From the NCBI GenBank assembly GCA_964627805.1, contig CAZVLA010000006.1, positions 1 through 38,826 on the forward strand: DNA of 38,826 bases. Direction: 5' to 3'. Source of the DNA: CAZAMI01 sp964627805 (lineage in GTDB: Archaea; Thermoproteota; Thermoprotei_A; Sulfolobales; NBVN01). The notes under the pieces were generated by a model. The model saw only the letters and a program-made list of their open reading frames with translations, made no database searches and had not been told where the DNA came from. Both the position numbers and the translations under genes were made by a program. Below, piece after piece: positions 33,575-38,826 of this stretch (position 1 is its first letter; each line of letters starts with the position of its first letter).

Positions 33575-34644
33575 AGGGGAGTACTAGGGCTAGGTTAATT
33601 AAGTTACTTAAGGAGCTTGAGGCTAGGAAAGCTACTAAGGCTAAGCCTAGGGTTAGGCCAGCACTCATTAAGAAGCAGCAATTAGTTAATGAGATTAAGG
33701 AGCTACTTAGGAAGTATAAGGTAATGGGTATTATAGACCTATTCAGGACACCGACACCTCAGTACAAGAAGATTAAGTTCGAGCTCGAGAAGTACGGGTT
33801 CGTTAAGGTGTATAAGAACGTACTGATTAAGAGGGCTATGGAGGAGTTAGGACTACCAGGTGTTAAGGAGTTAGAGCCTTACTTAACAGGTACTAATGCG
33901 TTCATATTCACTAACTTAAACCCATTCGAACTATCGATAATGCTTGATAAGTTAGTTGAGATGAAGTACGCTAAGCCTGGTGACGTAGCTACCGACGATA
34001 TCTACGTACCTCAAGGACCTACGGGAATACCTCCCGGGCCTATGCTGTCGATATTCGGTAAGTTAAGGATACCTACCCAGGTTAGGGAGGGTGTTATATG
34101 GATAGCTAAGGACACTAGAGTAGCTAAGGCTGGCGACACGATAAGTCCGGAGCTAGCTTCACTACTTAGGAAGCTGGATATTAAGGTAATAGCTGTTAAG
34201 TTAAGACTTAAGGCAGTGTGGGACTCAGGACTCGTAATACCTGCTGAGAAACTTAAGGTTGATATAGAGTCATTCAGGAATGAGTTACTAAGTGCTGTTA
34301 GGGCAGCTAGGGAGGTAGCTATTGAGGCAGCAGTACCTCTACCCGACGTAATGCCTGAGGTAATCACTAGGGCCGTTAAGAGGGCATTAGCACTAGCTTC
34401 TGAGGCAGGGTTCGTAACACCAGAGACTGCTGAGTACGTGATTAGGTCAGCAGTAAGTAAGGCATTAGCCTTAGCAGCAGCTATAGCACCTAAAGCACCT
34501 GAGCTAGAGCTTAAGATTGAGGTAGCTCCGGCAGCAGCACCCCAACCTAAGGAGGAGAGGAAGGAAGAGGAGGAAGAAGAGGAGAAGAAGGAGGAAGTTA
34601 GTGAGGAGGAAATAGCTGAAGGAATAGCGTCACTATTCGGGTAA
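33571..34644 (+). CDS. rpl10: Ribosomal protein L10 (P0)
   Basis: The 357-residue stalk-base protein that anchors L12 dimers. An rRNA-binding N-terminal domain (to about 110) includes YKVMGIIDLFRTPTPQYKKIK, an inserted domain follows (about 110-190), then long helices that hold L12. The end is the acidic linker EEEEEEKKEEV and the conserved factor-binding tail EEIAEGIASLFG. The start is GTG overlapping the L1 stop. The gene normally next in archaea, L12, is not here: only 66 bases separate this stop from alaS. Confidence 0.97.
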   Translation: MKGSTRARLIKLLKELEARKATKAKPRVRPALIKKQQLVNEIKELLRKYKVMGIIDLFRTPTPQYKKIKFELEKYGFVKVYKNVLIKRAMEELGLPGVKELEPYLTGTNAFIFTNLNPFELSIMLDKLVEMKYAKPGDVATDDIYVPQGPTGIPPGPMLSIFGKLRIPTQVREGVIWIAKDTRVAKAGDTISPELASLLRKLDIKVIAVKLRLKAVWDSGLVIPAEKLKVDIESFRNELLSAVRAAREVAIEAAVPLPDVMPEVITRAVKRALALASEAGFVTPETAEYVIRSAVSKALALAAAIAPKAPELELKIEVAPAAAPQPKEERKEEEEEEEKKEEVSEEEIAEGIASLFG

Positions 34645-34664
34645 AGAAAGGGCATCCATAACTT

Positions 34665-34672
34665 CTTTTAAT
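34665..34672 (+). promoter_or_regulatory. Candidate TATA box for alaS
   Basis: CTTTTAAT in the 66-base gap after L10. Transcription about 25 bases downstream (near 34694) leaves a short leader with GGTGAGGT before the ATG at 34711. Confidence 0.45.
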
Positions 34673-34710
34673 TCTTAAGTACTATCTAGTCATGACTAGG
34701 TGAGGTCTTA

Positions 34711-37458
34711 ATGAGTAGGGTAGATGAGAGTATCTACAGGGTTGAATTATTCGTTAAGGAAGGGTTTAGGCGTAGGAGATGCCCATCCTGCGGTGCTTAC
34801 TTCTGGTCATTAAGGGATAGGAGTGACTGCGGTGACGCTCCATGTAGTCCATACACTTTCTTCAGTATTAAGTTGGGTGTCCCTCCATTAAGCGTTAAGG
34901 AGGTTAGGGATAGGTTCCTTAGGTTCTTTGAGAGGAGGGGTCATGAGGTTATAGAGCCTCACCCAGTACTTGCTAGGTGGCGTGATGACCTCTACCTAAC
35001 TATAGCTTCAATAATTGTTTTCCAGCCCCACGTAACTTCAGGTATAGTACCACCACCAGCTAACCCATTAGTCATTGCTCAACCCTGTATCAGGCTTGAG
35101 GATATAGATAGTGTTGGGTATACGTTAGGTAGGCACTTAACTAACTTCATAATGGGTGGTCACCACGCCTTCAACTACCCTAATAAGTACGTATACTTCA
35201 CTCATGAAACTGTTGAGTTAGCTAGGGACTTCTTCGTTAAGGAGTTAGGTGTTCCTGAGGATGAATTAACGTTTAAGGAGTCTTGGTGGGAGGGTGGAGG
35301 TAATGCAGGGCCTTGCTTTGAGGTAGCTATTGGTGGTCTTGAAGTAGCTACTCTAGTATTCATGATGTATGAATGCCGTAATGGTGGGTATGTTGAGATG
35401 CCTATTAAGATAGTAGATACTGGCTACGGAATTGAGAGGATCGCTTGGTTAACTCAGAAAACACCTACGGCGTTCCACGCTATATACGGTCCCTTAGTTA
35501 GTGATTACTTTAAGGTACTAGGTATTGAGGAGCCACCTAAGGAGATCTTCATGTCAGCTATTAAGAACTTAGTTAGGGTTGGTGGTGGTGAGGAGGGGTT
35601 AAGTGAGTTAGTTAAGTACGTATCTAGTGAGTTAGGTCTTGATGGGGGTACCGTACGTAATTACTTAAGTAACTCAATAAGAGTATTCACCTTACTAGAC
35701 CACATTAAGACAGCCCTGCTAATGCTTGCTGATGGTGCAGTACCATCAAATACTGGTGAGGGTTACTTAGTTAGGTTAGTACTTAGGAGGGTCTTTAGGG
35801 TACTTACTCTAATGGGCTTAACTAACGTTATTTACGAGTTAATCGATAAGCAACTTAATTACTGGAAAGACCTATACCCGAGCCTTAAGGGTGTTAGGGA
35901 TTACGTAGTTGATGTAGTTAGTAGTGAGTTGAGTAAGTACTCTGAAGTAATTAGTAGAGCACCTAAGGTCATACGTAAGTACATTAGGAGGGGAGGTGGC
36001 TTAAGTACTGACGACTTAATCGAGCTCTACGATAGTCACGGAATACCTCCTGAAGTCGTTAGGGAGGTTAGTAAGTCTTTAGGGATTCATGTTGAGGTAC
36101 CTAAGGACTTCTACTCAAGACTAGCTTCTAGGCATGCATCAGTACCTATTAAGCGTAGGGAGACCGTTAAGGTCCCTGAGGACGTTGTTAAGGCTTTAGA
36201 AGGTGTTGAACCTACTGAACTACTCTTCCATAAGGACCCCTACATGAGGGTGTTTGAGGGTAGGGTAGTTAGGGTTATCCGTAATTACGTAGTACTTGAT
36301 AGGACGGCCTTCTACCCCGAGGGTGGTGGGCAGGCTTGTGATTTAGGGTACTTCATACTACCTAACGGTTCTAGGGTTAAGGTAGTTGATGTTCAGAAGG
36401 TAGGTGATGTAGTTGTTCATAAGGTTGAGGGTGGGGGGATTACTGAGGGCTTAGTTGTTAGGGGTGTTATTGATTGGTTGCGTAGGTTCTCACTCATGAG
36501 GCACCACACAGCAACTCATATAGTGTTAGGTGCTGCTAGGAAGGTACTAGGTAATCACGTCTGGCAAGCAGGTGCTGAGAAGCGTGTTGATGGTGCTAGG
36601 CTGGACATAACTCACTACAAGCCCTTAAGTGAGGAGGAGGTTAGGAGGATTGAGGAGATAGCTAATGAGGTTATTGATGAAGGTGTACCTGTTAGGGCAT
36701 CAATCATGGGTAAGTACGAGGCTGAGCGTAGGTACGGCTTTAGGCTCTATCAAGGTGGTGTAGTATTAGCTCCTAAGATTAGGGTTGTTGAGATTGAGGG
36801 GCACGATGTTGAGGCTTGCTTCGGTACTCACGTAAGTAATACTAGGGAGGTTGGTGGTGTTAAGATAGTTAATGTTGAGAGGATAGCTGATGGTGTGGTT
36901 AGGATTGAGTACGTAGCTGGTGCTAGGATAGCTGACTACGCTAGGAGGCTTGAGTCAGTAATTAAGGAGTCCTCTAGGGTGTTAGGTGGTGATGTACTCG
37001 CTAGGTCTAAGGCAGTTACTGAGGAGCTTAGGAGTTTGAGGGAGTTATTAAGTAGTTATAGGAGGTTGGTTAGGGACTCACTAATTAATGAGTTAATCAG
37101 TAATGCATTAGTGATTGAGGGTGTTAAGTTAGTTACTAAGGCTCTAAGCATCTACGACCCCAACCTAGTTAGGGAGGTACTGCTTAGGTTGAGTAGGGAC
37201 TTTAGAGGTGTTGTTGCTTTAATAATTAGTCAGTTACCTAAGGGTAACTACTCATTAATTGAGGTATCGGTAAGTAGTGACTTAGTGAGTAAGTTACCTG
37301 CTAATGAGTTGATTAAGTACTTAAGTAAGGCGTTGAGTGGTAGGGGTGGTGGTAAGGCCGACCACGCTTCAGGGAGGTTCTTAGGTAGTGCTGAGGAGCT
37401 TGAGGGTAGGGTTAGGGAGTTGGTTAGTAACTTCATTAGGGAGAGGGTAGGTTCTTGA
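34711..37458 (+). CDS. alaS: Alanyl-tRNA synthetase (archaeal type)
   Basis: Charges tRNA-Ala. The 915-residue protein begins with the archaeal zinc knuckle C24-P-S-C27 and C40/C45. The class II catalytic core follows (about 60-300; VFQPHVTSGIVPPPANPLVIAQPCIRLEDID and WWEGGGNAGPCFEV are signatures). Then come a tRNA-recognition region, the editing domain with HHTATH (598-603) and C703/H707 (CFGTH), and a C-terminal C-Ala region with coiled coils. All four expected zinc ligands of the editing site (H599, H603, C703, H707) are visible, so editing of mischarged Ser/Gly-tRNA-Ala should be active. It overlaps the next gene by 4 bases (TTGA). Confidence 0.98.
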   Translation: MSRVDESIYRVELFVKEGFRRRRCPSCGAYFWSLRDRSDCGDAPCSPYTFFSIKLGVPPLSVKEVRDRFLRFFERRGHEVIEPHPVLARWRDDLYLTIASIIVFQPHVTSGIVPPPANPLVIAQPCIRLEDIDSVGYTLGRHLTNFIMGGHHAFNYPNKYVYFTHETVELARDFFVKELGVPEDELTFKESWWEGGGNAGPCFEVAIGGLEVATLVFMMYECRNGGYVEMPIKIVDTGYGIERIAWLTQKTPTAFHAIYGPLVSDYFKVLGIEEPPKEIFMSAIKNLVRVGGGEEGLSELVKYVSSELGLDGGTVRNYLSNSIRVFTLLDHIKTALLMLADGAVPSNTGEGYLVRLVLRRVFRVLTLMGLTNVIYELIDKQLNYWKDLYPSLKGVRDYVVDVVSSELSKYSEVISRAPKVIRKYIRRGGGLSTDDLIELYDSHGIPPEVVREVSKSLGIHVEVPKDFYSRLASRHASVPIKRRETVKVPEDVVKALEGVEPTELLFHKDPYMRVFEGRVVRVIRNYVVLDRTAFYPEGGGQACDLGYFILPNGSRVKVVDVQKVGDVVVHKVEGGGITEGLVVRGVIDWLRRFSLMRHHTATHIVLGAARKVLGNHVWQAGAEKRVDGARLDITHYKPLSEEEVRRIEEIANEVIDEGVPVRASIMGKYEAERRYGFRLYQGGVVLAPKIRVVEIEGHDVEACFGTHVSNTREVGGVKIVNVERIADGVVRIEYVAGARIADYARRLESVIKESSRVLGGDVLARSKAVTEELRSLRELLSSYRRLVRDSLINELISNALVIEGVKLVTKALSIYDPNLVREVLLRLSRDFRGVVALIISQLPKGNYSLIEVSVSSDLVSKLPANELIKYLSKALSGRGGGKADHASGRFLGSAEELEGRVRELVSNFIRERVGS

Positions 37459-38123
37459 TCCTTAGGGAGGAGGTAGTACTAGCTGCTCAAGACTATAAGT
37501 ACTTACTTGATAGGGGTTACGGTCAGAAAGTATCACTTGATCTAGTAGTTTCTAGGTACTTACTAACTCGTGAGGAGAGGGCGTTACTACTTAGGTGTGT
37601 CCATAGATCCGATGATGCTGAGTTAGTTAGGTCTAAGCTAATTAATTCCTTAGTCGGTCATGACTTAGTAATTGATGGTTACAACGTAGTACTGACTATA
37701 GTATCGGCGCTTGAGGGTAGGTACTTACTACTGTGTGACGACGGTATCGTACGTGACTTAAGGAGCTCATACATTAAGGACTTCAGTACGCCGTTAATAC
37801 TTGAAGCACTTAAGTTAATTAAGGAGGAGTTAAGTAGGTCATCACCTAAGTCAGTAACTATAGTACTCGATAAGAACGTAAGCTGGAGTGGTAGGCACGC
37901 TGAGGTAATAGAGAGTGAAATACCTCAAGCTAAGGTTAAGTTAGCTAAGAAAGCAGACATCGAGGTAATAGCTACTAAAGCAACCATAGCTAGTAGCGAC
38001 TTCGTAATACTACTAAAGGCGAGGAGAGTATACGACCTAGCAGGTAAGATAGTAAGGAGGATAGCACCAAACAAAATAATAGACATAAATAAAGCATTAA
38101 GGAAAAGAAACAAAGCAATTTAA
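37455..38123 (+). CDS. DUF434/DUF5616 domain protein
   Basis: A 222-residue protein with an N-terminal DUF434 segment (AAQDYKYLLDRGYGQKVSLDLVVSRYLLTREERALLLRCVHRSDD) and a C-terminal DUF5616 segment (DLVIDGYNVVLTIVSALEGRYLLLCDDGIVRDLRSSY, then VTIVLDKNVSWSGRHAEVIE). The DGYN motif and the spaced Asp residues resemble PIN/NYN-type nuclease folds, so a nuclease function is possible but not shown. Family names are recalled, not searched. The start is TTG overlapping alaS by 4 bases, so the two are co-transcribed; tRNA-Arg follows 34 bases downstream. Confidence 0.88.
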   Translation: MILREEVVLAAQDYKYLLDRGYGQKVSLDLVVSRYLLTREERALLLRCVHRSDDAELVRSKLINSLVGHDLVIDGYNVVLTIVSALEGRYLLLCDDGIVRDLRSSYIKDFSTPLILEALKLIKEELSRSSPKSVTIVLDKNVSWSGRHAEVIESEIPQAKVKLAKKADIEVIATKATIASSDFVILLKARRVYDLAGKIVRRIAPNKIIDINKALRKRNKAI

Positions 38124-38124
38124 G
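38117..38124 (+). promoter_or_regulatory. Candidate TATA box of the tRNA-Arg gene
   Basis: AATTTAAG overlaps the stop of the DUF434 gene and is centred about 37 bases before the tRNA 5' end. A nearer AATTAAAG (38137-38144) is only about 18 bases away, too close for a normal archaeal promoter. Confidence 0.35.
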
Positions 38125-38157
38125 CCCCCACAAAACAATTAAAGTACGGGCACCTAA

Positions 38158-38235
38158 GGGCCCGTGGCCTAGCCAGGATAGGGCGCCGGCCTTCTAAGCC
38201 GGTAGTCCGGGGTTCAAATCCCCGCGGGCCCGCCA
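38158..38235 (+). tRNA. tRNA-Arg (TCT)
   Basis: A 78-base gene without an intron. The acceptor stem GGGCCCG pairs with CGGGCCC, and the anticodon arm is CCGGC-CTTCTAA-GCCGG with anticodon TCT. The T arm carries GTTCAAAT, the discriminator is G and CCA is encoded at 38233-38235. Confidence 0.96.
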
Positions 38236-38343
38236 CACCTTCACTTCTCAAATAATCCTCAAGTAATATGATTTACTAATACTAGAGGTATTATATGGTT
38301 GGTACTTCATCATGCATTATTGAATTTAGTGAATATCAATTAT

Positions 38344-38826
38344 TTAATGAGTGTAACGCGATTTAGGGTTAGTATCGGTAGTGATGTTTGGCTTTAGTAC
38401 TTTCTCCATCACGACATCCCTCCACGCCGTTCTCTCTACGTAATTAACTACTCTATAACTTAATTTCCTGTAGAATCTTATGGCCCAGTAAGCACCCTCA
38501 TGAGTTACTAGGCGTAACTTCCTTAAGTTAAGTCTTAGTGCTACCTCCTCTAAATGCTTTACTAAGGCAGTACCTACACCTTTACGCTGATGATCTGGAT
38601 GTACGTAAACCCGCCTAATAATTCCTAGACCCTCATTGAGTTTAGGGTGTAGAGCAGCTACACCTACGATCTTACCGTTAATTTCGTAGACGTAGAAGCG
38701 CATCTTCCTCATATCCCTCACGATATCGTCACGAGTAACTACTGGGTATCTGAAGTACTCCTTAGGGATGATTCCTCGGTAAGCACGGTAGTTAGACTCA
38801 TTTATTACGTAAGCTATCTCCTCAGC
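38344..38826 (-). CDS. GNAT-family N-acetyltransferase, N-terminus beyond the window
   Basis: Transfers an acetyl group from acetyl-CoA to an unknown amine. The acetyl-CoA site is RRVYVHPDHQRKGVGTALVKHLEE (motif A, with Q-R-K-G-V-G), preceded by KIVGVAALHP and followed by LRLVTHEGAYWAIRFYRKLSYRV. An internal GTG at 38721 could start a 125-residue protein. However, the same frame stays open to the window end and reads AEEIAYVINESNYRAYRGII, then PKEYFRYPVVTRDDIV, a normal GNAT first-helix region. The real start is therefore to the right of 38826. No ribosome binding site is seen before the internal GTG. The acceptor cannot be inferred. Confidence 0.85.
   Translation of the reverse strand, partial: AEEIAYVINESNYRAYRGIIPKEYFRYPVVTRDDIVRDMRKMRFYVYEINGKIVGVAALHPKLNEGLGIIRRVYVHPDHQRKGVGTALVKHLEEVALRLNLRKLRLVTHEGAYWAIRFYRKLSYRVVNYVERTAWRDVVMEKVLKPNITTDTNPKSRYTH

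Noticed and set aside
34011..34655. 214-residue open frame antisense to L10
   Set aside because: It is a low-complexity Ser/Ala-rich shadow of the P0 coding strand, with no start signal and no recognisable domain.
38236..38343. Possible C/D RNA on the minus strand near ATGATGA
   Set aside because: No CTGA follows within the expected distance; the gap is only an AT-rich 3' flank.
1..38826. CRISPR arrays, insertion sequences or attachment sites
   Set aside because: No regularly spaced repeats, transposase-like protein, terminal inverted repeats or integrase were seen. Frequent short words such as GTAC and TTAA follow from codon preference.

Overview
The window is a stretch of chromosome from a thermophilic crenarchaeon (Thermoproteota). 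The evidence is a block of archaeal/eukaryotic-type translation genes (S19e, PDCD5, L39e, L31e, aIF6, L18Ae, prefoldin alpha, FtsY, SecE, Spt5, L11, L1, L10/P0), an archaeal alanyl-tRNA synthetase with an N-terminal zinc knuckle, archaeal RNase P Rpp21, Nep1, archease, tRNA genes with small introns, and TATA-box promoters. Many starts are TTG or GTG behind a GAGGTG-type ribosome binding site, and most genes strongly prefer TTA (Leu), AGT (Ser) and AGG (Arg). I cannot place it below phylum level; a Desulfurococcales-like lineage is a guess.

Layout. 1-10554 is a surface-glycan locus: a methyltransferase, a cytoplasmic alkaline-phosphatase-superfamily enzyme, a sugar epimerase, a UDP-sugar dehydrogenase, three GT4 glycosyltransferases and a lipid-linked glycan flippase. 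10555-19631 is mostly housekeeping with an RNA-processing flavour: a Memo-family protein, two uncharacterised membrane proteins, a YhbY/CRM RNA-binding protein, RNase P component 4, Nep1, intron-containing tRNA-Glu and tRNA-Gly, an ArsB/NhaD-type permease, an unrecognised 161-residue protein, a second epimerase, archease, tRNA-Phe and a repeat-containing DUF505-like protein. 19704-24509 is a second glycan locus (GT2, GT4, GT2, flippase) whose GT4 and flippase parallel those of the first. 24499-27848 holds argH and argG (one operon) and an ACT-domain protein. 27965-38123 is a long rightward run of translation, chaperone and secretion genes ending with alaS and a DUF434/DUF5616 gene, then tRNA-Arg. 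A GNAT acetyltransferase runs off the right edge.

How the genes work together. The two glycan loci together encode sugar-nucleotide tailoring (two epimerases, one dehydrogenase), at least four GT4 and two GT2 glycosyltransferases, two flippases, and possible decoration enzymes (methyltransferase, phosphoester/sulfatase-fold enzyme). This is enough for an N-glycan or surface-polysaccharide pathway, although no oligosaccharyltransferase (AglB) is in the window. The translation run is tightly packed, with 1-8 base overlaps, and has promoter-like sequences before S19e, ftsY and alaS. The usual L12/P1 gene is absent after L10. No CRISPR array, insertion sequence, rRNA or clear phage element was seen. 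The most uncertain and potentially new items are the duplicated GT4-flippase modules, the Thr-type AP-superfamily enzyme, the 161-residue orphan, the two membrane orphans, and a paired ACGTACGT repeat upstream of argG.
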